Source: Microbacterium sp. Yaish 1
Lineage (GTDB): Bacteria > Actinomycetota > Actinomycetes > Actinomycetales > Microbacteriaceae
Direction: 5' to 3'
DNA: 64,000 nucleotides
NCBI RefSeq assembly: GCF_002245215.1
Contig: NZ_NPMR01000002.1
Location: 1,343,557-1,407,556, forward strand
The notes beneath the pieces were generated by a model. The model did no database searches. It was not told the origin of the DNA and saw only the letters and a list, made by a program, of their open reading frames with translations. The translations under genes and the position numbers were made by a program. Shown here piece by piece: positions 1 to 7,172 of the stretch; within the stretch, counting starts at the first letter, position 1, and the number at the start of each line of letters is the position of its first letter.

Positions 1-1589
1 TGATGGGCAACGGCAACGCCCACCTGCTCGACGCCCTCGAGCGCTCCCCCGGGGTCACCTTCACCGCGCTTCGCCATGAGGCGGGCGGCGTGGTCGCCGC
101 CGACGCCCACTATCGGGCCGGCGGAGGCCTCGCCGCCGCGACCGCGACGTACGGCGCGGGTTTCACGAACACGCTGACGCCGCTGGCCGAAGCGGCACAG
201 GCCCGCACCCCGCTGGTCCTGGTCGTCGGCGATGCGCCCACGTCGGGACCGCGCCCCTGGGACGTCGACCAGATCGCCCTCGCCTCGGCCGTCGGGGTCC
301 GCACCTACACGGCGGGACGGACGGATGCCGCGGCCACCACCGTCATCGCGATCGAGCACGCCCTGGCATACTCCTCGCCCGTCGTCCTCGCGATCCCCTA
401 CGACGTCGCGAAGGCCGACGCCGGCCCCCTCACCGAGACGCCCGAGCCGCGACGCGCGCCGGCGCTCGCCCCCGCCACGCCGTTCGCGACCGGAACCGTG
501 ACCCAGATCGCGCGCGCCCTCGCGAGCGCGCAGCGTCCCCTCCTCCTCGCCGGACGCGGCGCCTGGCTCGCCGGAGCGGGGCCCGCGCTCGGCGCCATCG
601 CCGACGCCACGTCAGCGGTGACCGCGACCACCGCCCTCGGGCGCGGGCTCTTCCCGCGGGAGGAGTTCGACCTCGGGGTCACCGGCGGTTTCGGTGCCGA
701 GGGTGCCATGTCGCTCATCCGCGAAGCGGATGTCGTGGTCGTCGTCGGCGCGTCGCTGAACCAGTTCACGATGCGGTTCGGGACCCTGTTCTCCCCCGGC
801 ACGATGGTCGCCCAGGTCGACACGGCCCCCACGGCGACGCACCCGCACGTCGGGCTCTACCTGCGCGCGGACGCGGCCCTCGCCGCCCGGGCGATCGCCG
901 ACGAGCTCACCGCGATCGGCGCTCCGGCGAGCGGCTGGCGCGAGTCGCTCGACATCGCCGCTCTGCGCGACCGCCACCCCGGCGACGCGCTCGCCCCCGA
1001 CGGACGCCTCGACCCGCGGTCCGCCGCCCGCCGGATCGGAGAGCTGCTGCCGGACGACCGCGTCGTCGTGTCGGACGGCGGCCACTTCATCGGGTGGGCG
1101 AACATGTACTGGCCCGTGTCGTCGCCCGAGCGGATGATGATGGTCGGCACCGCTTACCAGTCGATCGGCCTCGGCTTCCCCTCCGTGCCCGGCGCGGCCT
1201 GCGCCCGCCCCGACGCGACGATCGTGCTGACGACGGGCGACGGCGGCGGCCTCATGGCGGTCAGCGACCTGGAGTCCGCAGTCCGGGTGGCGGGAGGCCG
1301 CGGGCTCGCGGTCGTGTGGAACGACCGCGCATACGGCGCCGAGGTGCACCTTTACGGCGCACAGGGGCTCGCGCCCGCCCCCATGCTCATCCCCGAGGTC
1401 GACTTCGCCGCGCTGTGCCGTGCGGTCGGCGGCGAGGGCGTCGTGGTGCGCACGCTCGACGATCTCGAGGCCCTCGCCCGGTGGCGCGATCGCCCCGCCG
1501 ATGAGCGCCCGTTCCTCCTGCTCGACCTGCGGGTGTCGGCGACGATCCGCGCCCCGTACCAGGAGGAGATCCTGCGGGTGAACTCCTAG
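1..1589 (+). CDS. ThDP-dependent enzyme of the acetolactate synthase/benzoylformate decarboxylase superfamily (5' truncated)
   Basis: The frame is open to the window edge and the first visible residues (from position 3, MGNGNAHLLDAL) match the interior of the usual N-terminal 'VFG..GNGN' segment, so the true start lies upstream. About 528 residues are visible. The conserved Glu of the pyrimidine-binding domain sits in RHEAGG (visible residue 26). The ThDP/Mg motif begins at GDGGG (about 412) and ends at the Asn of VVWNDRAYG. The middle region looks like the usual TPP-enzyme central domain. The family covers 2-oxoacid decarboxylases, acetolactate synthases and carboligases; the substrate cannot be read from sequence. 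It converges on the MobA-like gene with a 9-bp gap and lies next to an aromatic-acid island, so a decarboxylase for an aromatic 2-oxoacid is possible but unproven. Confidence 0.8.
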   Translation, partial: MGNGNAHLLDALERSPGVTFTALRHEAGGVVAADAHYRAGGGLAAATATYGAGFTNTLTPLAEAAQARTPLVLVVGDAPTSGPRPWDVDQIALASAVGVRTYTAGRTDAAATTVIAIEHALAYSSPVVLAIPYDVAKADAGPLTETPEPRRAPALAPATPFATGTVTQIARALASAQRPLLLAGRGAWLAGAGPALGAIADATSAVTATTALGRGLFPREEFDLGVTGGFGAEGAMSLIREADVVVVVGASLNQFTMRFGTLFSPGTMVAQVDTAPTATHPHVGLYLRADAALAARAIADELTAIGAPASGWRESLDIAALRDRHPGDALAPDGRLDPRSAARRIGELLPDDRVVVSDGGHFIGWANMYWPVSSPERMMMVGTAYQSIGLGFPSVPGAACARPDATIVLTTGDGGGLMAVSDLESAVRVAGGRGLAVVWNDRAYGAEVHLYGAQGLAPAPMLIPEVDFAALCRAVGGEGVVVRTLDDLEALARWRDRPADERPFLLLDLRVSATIRAPYQEEILRVNS

Positions 1590-1606
1590 CGCGACCTCCT
1601 AGCGCG
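1583..1606. repeat. 11-bp exact tandem repeat across convergent stop codons
   Basis: CTCCTAGCGCG occurs at 1583-1593 and 1596-1606. The first copy contains the TAG of the ThDP enzyme; the second contains, on the minus strand, the TAG of the MobA-like gene. Confidence 0.8.
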
Positions 1607-3488
1607 GCAGGAGGGCTCCCGCGAAGAAGGCGGCGAGCTCGTCCGTCGCCGTCAGCGGCAGCACAGCCGCGACGTACTGGTCGGGGCGGACGACCACGAC
1701 GACCCCGTCGCGCGAGAGCCCGCGCTCCTCGAAGATGTCGGAATCGTGCCACGCGCTCGGTGCCGCGGCGTACACCTTCTCCCAGTCCGCCAGACCGAGC
1801 GGCCCGGTACGGGGGCGGAAGATCTCGGGCACGAGCGGCAGCTCGATCTCGTCATACCGCTGCTGGTACACGACCTTGACGTCGAACACCGCGTCGACGT
1901 CGGCGCCCGCGGGGGTGTGCACGGACACCGGCGACGCGCGCGACGCGAGCCACCGCGCGAGGTCGCCGAGAGCGGACGGCGCGCCCGGCAACGGGGCGTC
2001 GGCGAACGCGTAGATGCGCCACCGCCCGTCGGCGCGGGCATGGTGACCGAGGTGCACGGCGTTGCCGTCGGCGACGCGCGCGACCTCGACCGACGCGAAT
2101 CGCATGCCGATCGGGAAGCCCGAAGCGAGGTCCTGGTGCGTGTCGTCCGCGACGATCTCCGACGGGTCGTACCGGGTGCGGAAGCCGGAGGGGAACTCCG
2201 CCGTCGCGAGGTAGTGGGTCGCGAGATCCTGCGGGTCGGTGATCTCCTCGGGCTTGCGCGCCATGAGGGCCGACCACTCCCGGTCGAAGTCGATCAGCTG
2301 CTGCGCGACGGGGCGTCGTTCCGCCCCGTACGTCGACAGCAGCGAGGGCGCCGCCAGACCCGTCAGGACGTGGCCGAGCTTCCACCCGAGGTTGAAGCCG
2401 TCCTGCATCGAGACGTTCATCCCCTGCCCGGCCTTCGCGCTGTGGGTGTGGCAGGCGTCGCCGGTGAGGAACACGCGCGGCGCACGCGGGGCACCCGCCG
2501 GGACGTCGTCGAAGCCGTCGGTGACGCGGTGCCCGACCTCGTAGACGCTGTGCCAGGCGACTTCCTTCACGTCGATCGAGTAGGGGTGCAGGATCGCGTT
2601 GGCGCGCCGGATGATCTCGTCGATCGGGGTCTGCCGCACGCGGTGATCGTCGTCGGGGGCGACCTCGCCGAGGTCGATGTACATGCGGCTGAGGTAGCCG
2701 CCCTCGCGCGGGATGTGCAGGATGTTGCCCGCCGCGGAGTTGATCGCGCACTTGATGCGCCAGTCGGGGAAGTCGGTGTTCACCAGCACGTCCATGACAC
2801 CCCAGGCGTGCGCCGAGACCGCGCCGACGTGGACCCGGCCGATCGCGTCGCGCACGCGGCTGCGCGCGCCGTCGCACCCCGCGACGTACTTCGCGCGGAT
2901 CGTGCGCTCCTCCCCCGCCCGGGCTCCGGCGACATGGCGCACCCGCACCTCGACGGGGAACTCGCCCTCGTCGCCGACGGTCAGTCCGAGGAACTCGACG
3001 CCGTAGTCGGGCACGACGCGCCCCGGTCCCTGCGCCGCGGCCTCGGCGAAGTAGTCGAGCACGCGCGCCTGGTTGACGATCAGGTGCGGGAACTCGCTCA
3101 TCCGCAGCGCGTAGTCCTCCGTGCGCATGGTGCGCACGATGCGCGCCGGATCGTCGGGGTCGGGCGCCCAGAAGTTCATCCAGCCGATGTTGTAGGCCTC
3201 GGCGATGATCCGCTCGGCGAACCCGAACGCCTGGAAGGTCTCGACGCTCCGCGGCTGGATGCCGTCGGCCTGCCCCAGCTCGAGTCGCCCCTCGCGACGC
3301 TCGATCAACCTCACGTCGACATCGGGGAACTGCGACAGCTGCGCCGCCAGCAGCATCCCCGCCGGTCCCGAGCCGACGATGAGGACGTCGGTCTGGTCGG
3401 GCAGCTCGGCGGGGCGGTGCAGCCCGCGACCGGCTGCCGGCTGCACCCGCGGATCTCCCGAGACGTAGCCGTGATGATGGAACTGCAT
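1599..3488 (-). CDS. FAD-dependent aromatic hydroxylase, MobA-like (3-hydroxybenzoate 4-monooxygenase/phenol 2-monooxygenase type)
   Basis: 629 residues, the size expected of phenol 2-monooxygenase-type flavoproteins with a C-terminal thioredoxin-like domain. It shows the FAD dinucleotide motif (VGSGPAG, 38-44), the DG motif GCDGARS (204-210) and the FAD-ribityl GD motif TGDACHTH (342-349). From recalled family sequence, the N-terminal MQFH, ELGQADGI, SEFPH.I.NQARV and AWGVMDVL segments resemble Comamonas 3-hydroxybenzoate 4-hydroxylase (MobA). Expected reaction: NAD(P)H- and O2-dependent ring hydroxylation of a hydroxylated aromatic acid. A GGAGG stands 5 nt before the ATG, 22 nt behind the MHS transporter, so the two form an operon. 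Because the facing operon cleaves homoprotocatechuate, the substrate may be a hydroxyphenylacetate rather than 3-hydroxybenzoate; that is inference. Confidence 0.85.
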   Translation of the reverse strand: MQFHHHGYVSGDPRVQPAAGRGLHRPAELPDQTDVLIVGSGPAGMLLAAQLSQFPDVDVRLIERREGRLELGQADGIQPRSVETFQAFGFAERIIAEAYNIGWMNFWAPDPDDPARIVRTMRTEDYALRMSEFPHLIVNQARVLDYFAEAAAQGPGRVVPDYGVEFLGLTVGDEGEFPVEVRVRHVAGARAGEERTIRAKYVAGCDGARSRVRDAIGRVHVGAVSAHAWGVMDVLVNTDFPDWRIKCAINSAAGNILHIPREGGYLSRMYIDLGEVAPDDDHRVRQTPIDEIIRRANAILHPYSIDVKEVAWHSVYEVGHRVTDGFDDVPAGAPRAPRVFLTGDACHTHSAKAGQGMNVSMQDGFNLGWKLGHVLTGLAAPSLLSTYGAERRPVAQQLIDFDREWSALMARKPEEITDPQDLATHYLATAEFPSGFRTRYDPSEIVADDTHQDLASGFPIGMRFASVEVARVADGNAVHLGHHARADGRWRIYAFADAPLPGAPSALGDLARWLASRASPVSVHTPAGADVDAVFDVKVVYQQRYDEIELPLVPEIFRPRTGPLGLADWEKVYAAAPSAWHDSDIFEERGLSRDGVVVVVRPDQYVAAVLPLTATDELAAFFAGALLPR

Positions 3489-3510
3489 CGTGCCCTCCTC
3501 GCGGCTGCGT

Positions 3511-4911
3511 TCAGCGCCGGCCGGTGCCGACGATCGGACTCACCGACTGCTCGGCCTCGTGGTCGGGGTCGAGCGGGATGCCGCTGCGGTCGCGCAGCAG
3601 CAGCGTCGCGGCGAGCCCGAGCACCGTCATCCCGGCCAGATACCAGGTCACCGACATGGTCGATCCCGTCGCCTGCACGAGCGCGGTGGCGATCGTCGGC
3701 GCGAACGCGCCGCCGAGGATGGCGCCGATGGCGTACGAGATCGAGACGCCCGAGAACCGGATGGATGCCGGGAAGAGCTCGGCGTACAGCGCGGCCTGCG
3801 GGCCGTACGTCAGGCCCAGGCCGATCGTCAGGATCGCCAGCCCGGCGAAGAGGAGGCCGATGCTTCCGGTGTTCACGAGCGGGAAGAGAGCGAACACGCC
3901 CGCGAGCTGGAGGATCCAGCCGGCGATGTAGGTCGTGCGACGCCCGATGCGGTCGGAGAGGAACCCGGCGATGAGCGTCGTGACGAGCCAGGTGACCGCC
4001 GAGCCGGCGACAGCCCAGAGGACCGGTTCGCGGTCGAACCCGAGCGGTCCGTCGGGGTTGGTGGCGTAGTTCTGGATGTAGCCGCCGGTGGTCATGTAGC
4101 CGACGGCGTTGTTCCCCGCGAAGACGAACGCGGCGATGATCACGAGAGCGGCGTGCTTGCGGAAGAGCTGCACGATCGGCATGTGGGCCTTCTCGCGCCG
4201 CTCGGCGAGCTCGGTGAACACGGGGCTCTCCTCGACGCGGCGACGCACGTACCAGCCGACGAGGATGAGCACGACGCTCAGGAGGAACGGGACCCGCCAG
4301 CCCCAGGCCAGGAACGCCTCGCCGGGAGCGATCATGGCCATGAGCGCCATCACGCCGGACGCGAGGAGGAGACCGAGCGGCACGCCGATCTGCGGCGACG
4401 CGCCGAACGCGCCACGGCGCGTCTTCGGGGCGTGCTCGACGGCCATGAGCACGGCACCGCCCCATTCGCCGCCGGCCGAGATTCCCTGGACGATGCGCAG
4501 CAGCACGAGGATGACCGGCGCGGCGAGGCCGATCGTCTCGTAGGTCGGCAGGAGGCCGATCAATGCCGTCGCGACGCCCATGAGGATGAGCGTCCACATC
4601 AGCACGAGCTTGCGTCCCAGCCGGTCGCCGAGATGGCCGGCGAGGAAGGCGCCGAGGGGCCGGAAGAGGAAGCTCACCCCGACGGTGGCGAAACCGATCA
4701 ACGCGCTGTTGGCGCCGAGCGGAGCGAAGAAGAGCTGGCCGAAGACCAGCCCGACCGCCGTGGCGTAGATGAAGAAGTCGTACCACTCGACCGTCGTCCC
4801 GACGACGGTGGCGAAGACCACGCGGCGGCGGTCGGCGGCGGTGGCGATGGTCCCGGTCGGGGTGAAGCCGCTGCGTGCGGCCGGACCGGGGGTGGATGTG
4901 GGGGTGCTCAT
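3511..4911 (-). CDS. MHS-family (metabolite:H+ symporter) MFS transporter, probably for an aromatic or organic acid
   Basis: 466 residues with about twelve hydrophobic segments. The start of TM1 (VVGTTVEWYDFFIYATA) and the loop 2/3 motif GHLGDRLGRK are characteristic of the MHS group (ShiA, KgtP, ProP, PcaT relatives). It is expected to import an organic acid by proton symport in the inner membrane. The chosen ATG at 4911 has GGGAG upstream; a longer frame exists to 5031 but would run through the divergent promoter. It is first in a leftward operon with the MobA-like hydroxylase and diverges from the ring-cleavage operon, which suggests uptake of the aromatic substrate. Confidence 0.88.
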   Translation of the reverse strand: MSTPTSTPGPAARSGFTPTGTIATAADRRRVVFATVVGTTVEWYDFFIYATAVGLVFGQLFFAPLGANSALIGFATVGVSFLFRPLGAFLAGHLGDRLGRKLVLMWTLILMGVATALIGLLPTYETIGLAAPVILVLLRIVQGISAGGEWGGAVLMAVEHAPKTRRGAFGASPQIGVPLGLLLASGVMALMAMIAPGEAFLAWGWRVPFLLSVVLILVGWYVRRRVEESPVFTELAERREKAHMPIVQLFRKHAALVIIAAFVFAGNNAVGYMTTGGYIQNYATNPDGPLGFDREPVLWAVAGSAVTWLVTTLIAGFLSDRIGRRTTYIAGWILQLAGVFALFPLVNTGSIGLLFAGLAILTIGLGLTYGPQAALYAELFPASIRFSGVSISYAIGAILGGAFAPTIATALVQATGSTMSVTWYLAGMTVLGLAATLLLRDRSGIPLDPDHEAEQSVSPIVGTGRR

Positions 4912-4951
4912 CTTCGTGCTCCCGAGGTGTCGACGACGTTGTCTGCAGACG

Positions 4952-4980
4952 TTGTTCTGCTGGCGATGATCATATACGAT
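4952..4980 (+). promoter_or_regulatory. Putative sigma70-type promoter of the ring-cleavage operon, apparently leaderless
   Basis: TTGTTC (4952-4957) and TACGAT (4975-4980) are separated by 17 bp. The ATG of the first gene is at 4988, 7 nt after the -10 box, where transcription would start, and there is no ribosome-binding site. This fits a leaderless mRNA, a common arrangement in actinobacteria. Confidence 0.45.
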
Positions 4981-4991
4981 TTCGAATATGA
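4970..4991. promoter_or_regulatory. Palindromic operator overlapping the -10 box and start codon
   Basis: A 22-bp imperfect palindrome, TCATATaCGAttTCGaATATGA (18 of 22 positions symmetric), covers the -10 box and the ATG at 4988. The GntR regulator encoded two genes' distance downstream is the obvious candidate to bind it (inference). Confidence 0.5.
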
Positions 4992-6448
4992 GACAAGAGC
5001 GAGGAAGCTCCGGTCGACCGGGCAAGATCATCGCGGTTCACCTGAGCTATGCATCCCGGGCCGCGCAGCGCGGGCGCACGCCCGCCGCCCCCTCGTACTT
5101 CCTGAAGGCGTCGAGCTCGATCGCCGGGACCGGCGACACGGTCGAACGCCCGGCGGGCACCGAGCTGCTGGCGTTCGAGGGCGAGATCGCGCTCGTCATC
5201 GGGCGCGACGCGCACCGGGTCGGCCTCGCCGAGGCCTGGGACCACGTCGCCGCCGTCACCGCGGCCAACGACCTCGGCGTCTACGACCTGCGCGCCGCCG
5301 ACAAGGGATCGAACCTCCGGTCGAAGAGCCGTGACGGCTTCACTCCCCTCGGCCCCGAACTCATCGACGCCCGGACCGTCGACCCGCACCGGCTCCGCGT
5401 CCGCACCTGGGTCAACGGCGACCTCGTGCAGGACGACACCACCGGCGGCCTGCTGTTCCCGCTGGCGCAGATCGTCGCCGACCTCTCGCAGCACCTGACC
5501 CTCGAGACCGGCGACGTCATCCTGACCGGCACGCCGGCCGGATCGTCGGTCATCGTCCCCGGCGACGTCGTCGAGGTCGAGGTCGACGCGCTCGACACCG
5601 GCGCCACGTCGGGACGACTCGTGACGACCGTCGTCGCCGACGCGGGCGCCGCGTTCGATCCCGCGCTCGGCTCGCTTCCCGCGGTCGACGACATCCAGCG
5701 CGAGGAGGCGTGGGGATCGCGGGAAGCTGCCGGGCTGCCGGACGAGCCGGCATCCGGCCTCACCGACGATCTCCGGGCCAAGCTCGAGCGCGTACCCGTC
5801 GCGGCACTGTCGCAGCAACTGCGCAAGCGCGGGCTCGACGACGTGACGATCGACGGCGTGCGGCCGATGCACCCCGCCAGCAAGCTCGTCGGAACCGCCG
5901 CCACGCTGCGATTCGTCCCATTCCGCGCCGACCTCTTCGCCCGGCACGGGGGCGGCTTCAACGCGCAGAAGCAGGCGTTCGACGCGGTCTCGCCCGGCGA
6001 GGTCATCGTCATCGAGGCGCGCGGCGAGACGGGCTCGGGCACCCTCGGCGACATCCTGGCCCTGCGCGCCCGTACCCGGGGAGCGGCCGGCGTCGTCACC
6101 GACGGCGGCGTGCGCGACTACGCCGCCGTCGCCGAGATCGGGCTCCCCGTCTACACCGCGGGCGCGCATCCGGCCGTCCTCGGGCGCAAGCACGTGCCGT
6201 GGGAGGCGGGCGGAACCATCGCCTGCGGCGGCGCGACCGTCCAGCCCGGAGACGTCATCGTGGGCGACGCCGACGGGGTCATCGTCATCCCGCCGTCTCT
6301 CGTCGCCGAGGTCGTCGATGCGGCCCTCGCCCAGGAGGACGAGGACGCCTGGATCGCCGCGCGCGTCGCGGAGGGCGCCTCGGTCGACGGACTGTTCCCG
6401 ATGAACGCGGCCTGGCGCGCCCGGTACGAAGGCGAGCGCGGCGCATGA
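4988..6448 (+). CDS. hpaG: Fusion: fumarylacetoacetate hydrolase (HpaG/HpcE-like) domain + RraA/HMG-aldolase-like domain
   Basis: 486 residues. Residues about 15-220 form an FAH domain (GEIALVIG, TAANDLGVYDLR, LTGTPAGS) like the HpcE/HpaG decarboxylase-isomerase family of the homoprotocatechuate pathway. Residues about 255-475 form an RraA-type domain whose signature DGGVRD (372-377) keeps the Arg (376) and Asp (377) used by class II pyruvate aldolases and oxaloacetate decarboxylases of this family. Enterobacterial HpcE instead contains two FAH-like halves. No ribosome-binding site precedes ATG 4988, consistent with a leaderless transcript; no better internal start is visible. It overlaps the GntR gene by ATGA. 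Likely role: decarboxylation and/or isomerisation of 5-oxo-pent-3-ene-1,2,5-tricarboxylate. How the steps are split between the domains is unknown. Confidence 0.8.
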   Translation: MRQERGSSGRPGKIIAVHLSYASRAAQRGRTPAAPSYFLKASSSIAGTGDTVERPAGTELLAFEGEIALVIGRDAHRVGLAEAWDHVAAVTAANDLGVYDLRAADKGSNLRSKSRDGFTPLGPELIDARTVDPHRLRVRTWVNGDLVQDDTTGGLLFPLAQIVADLSQHLTLETGDVILTGTPAGSSVIVPGDVVEVEVDALDTGATSGRLVTTVVADAGAAFDPALGSLPAVDDIQREEAWGSREAAGLPDEPASGLTDDLRAKLERVPVAALSQQLRKRGLDDVTIDGVRPMHPASKLVGTAATLRFVPFRADLFARHGGGFNAQKQAFDAVSPGEVIVIEARGETGSGTLGDILALRARTRGAAGVVTDGGVRDYAAVAEIGLPVYTAGAHPAVLGRKHVPWEAGGTIACGGATVQPGDVIVGDADGVIVIPPSLVAEVVDAALAQEDEDAWIAARVAEGASVDGLFPMNAAWRARYEGERGA

Positions 6449-7143
6449 CATCGCCGACGCCTCCCCTGCCCGAGACGCAGAGCAAGTCGCAGCGCGCGTA
6501 TCACTGGATCCGCGAGCGCATCGCCGAGCAGGAGTTCACCCCGGGCTACCGGCTCGTGCTCGGCACGATCGCGGGCGAGCTCGACATGAGCGTCGTGCCG
6601 GTGCGCGAGGCGATCCGCCAGCTCGAGGCCGAGGGCCTCGTGACGTTCGAGCGCAACATCGGCGCCCGCGTGGCGATGGTCGACGACTCGCAGTACCGCT
6701 TCAGCATGCAGGCACTGTCGATCCTCGAGGGCGCCGCGACCGCACTCGCCGCGCGTGCTCTCGACGTCGACGACATCCGACGGGCGCGCGAGATCAACGA
6801 GCTGATGACGGAGTCGCTCGACCACTTCGATCCGCGCTCGTTCACCCGCCTGAACCAGGAGTTCCATGCCGCGCTGTTCGAACGATGCGCGAACCCCCGG
6901 ATGCTCGAGCTCGTGCAGGCCGAATGGGCACGGCTCGGTCACCTGCGCGACTCGACCTTCAGCTTCGTCCCGGGTCGCGCGCAGGAGTCGGTGCGGGAGC
7001 ACGAGCACATCCTCGCGCTGATCGAACGAGGGGCGCCCCTCACCGAGATCGAGCACGCCGCGCGGCGACACCGCTCGGCCACCCTCGACGCCTACATGAC
7101 CCACGAGCACCCCGATCAGGCGCTCGGCCTGCCCAACTTCTGA
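6445..7143 (+). CDS. GntR-family regulator (FadR subfamily, FCD domain)
   Basis: 232 residues. The N-terminal winged helix-turn-helix spans about 13-80 (QSKSQRAYHWIRERI then MSVVPVREAIRQLEAEGLV), and a helical C-terminal ligand domain of the FCD type follows, with FTRLNQEFHAALF and a late REHEHILALIERG. The FCD pattern D..H...H normally binds a metal and a carboxylic-acid effector. It sits inside the ring-cleavage operon, overlapping the first gene by ATGA, so it is expected to control this operon, probably as a repressor released by a pathway acid, through the palindrome at 4970-4991. Effector and mode are inferred. Confidence 0.85.
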   Translation: MTSPTPPLPETQSKSQRAYHWIRERIAEQEFTPGYRLVLGTIAGELDMSVVPVREAIRQLEAEGLVTFERNIGARVAMVDDSQYRFSMQALSILEGAATALAARALDVDDIRRAREINELMTESLDHFDPRSFTRLNQEFHAALFERCANPRMLELVQAEWARLGHLRDSTFSFVPGRAQESVREHEHILALIERGAPLTEIEHAARRHRSATLDAYMTHEHPDQALGLPNF

Positions 7144-7172
7144 CCGCCCCCCCTGCTGCAAGGACGCACGAG

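Noticed and set aside
1746..3974. Long open frame of 742 codons on the plus strand opposite the MobA-like gene
   Set aside because: Composition is Arg/Val/Asp-rich with no family motif; it is the antisense shadow of the high-GC flavoprotein and transporter genes.
3490..5334. 614-codon frame opposite the MHS transporter
   Set aside because: Low-complexity Glu/Asp/Arg sequence without motifs and it would cross the divergent promoter.
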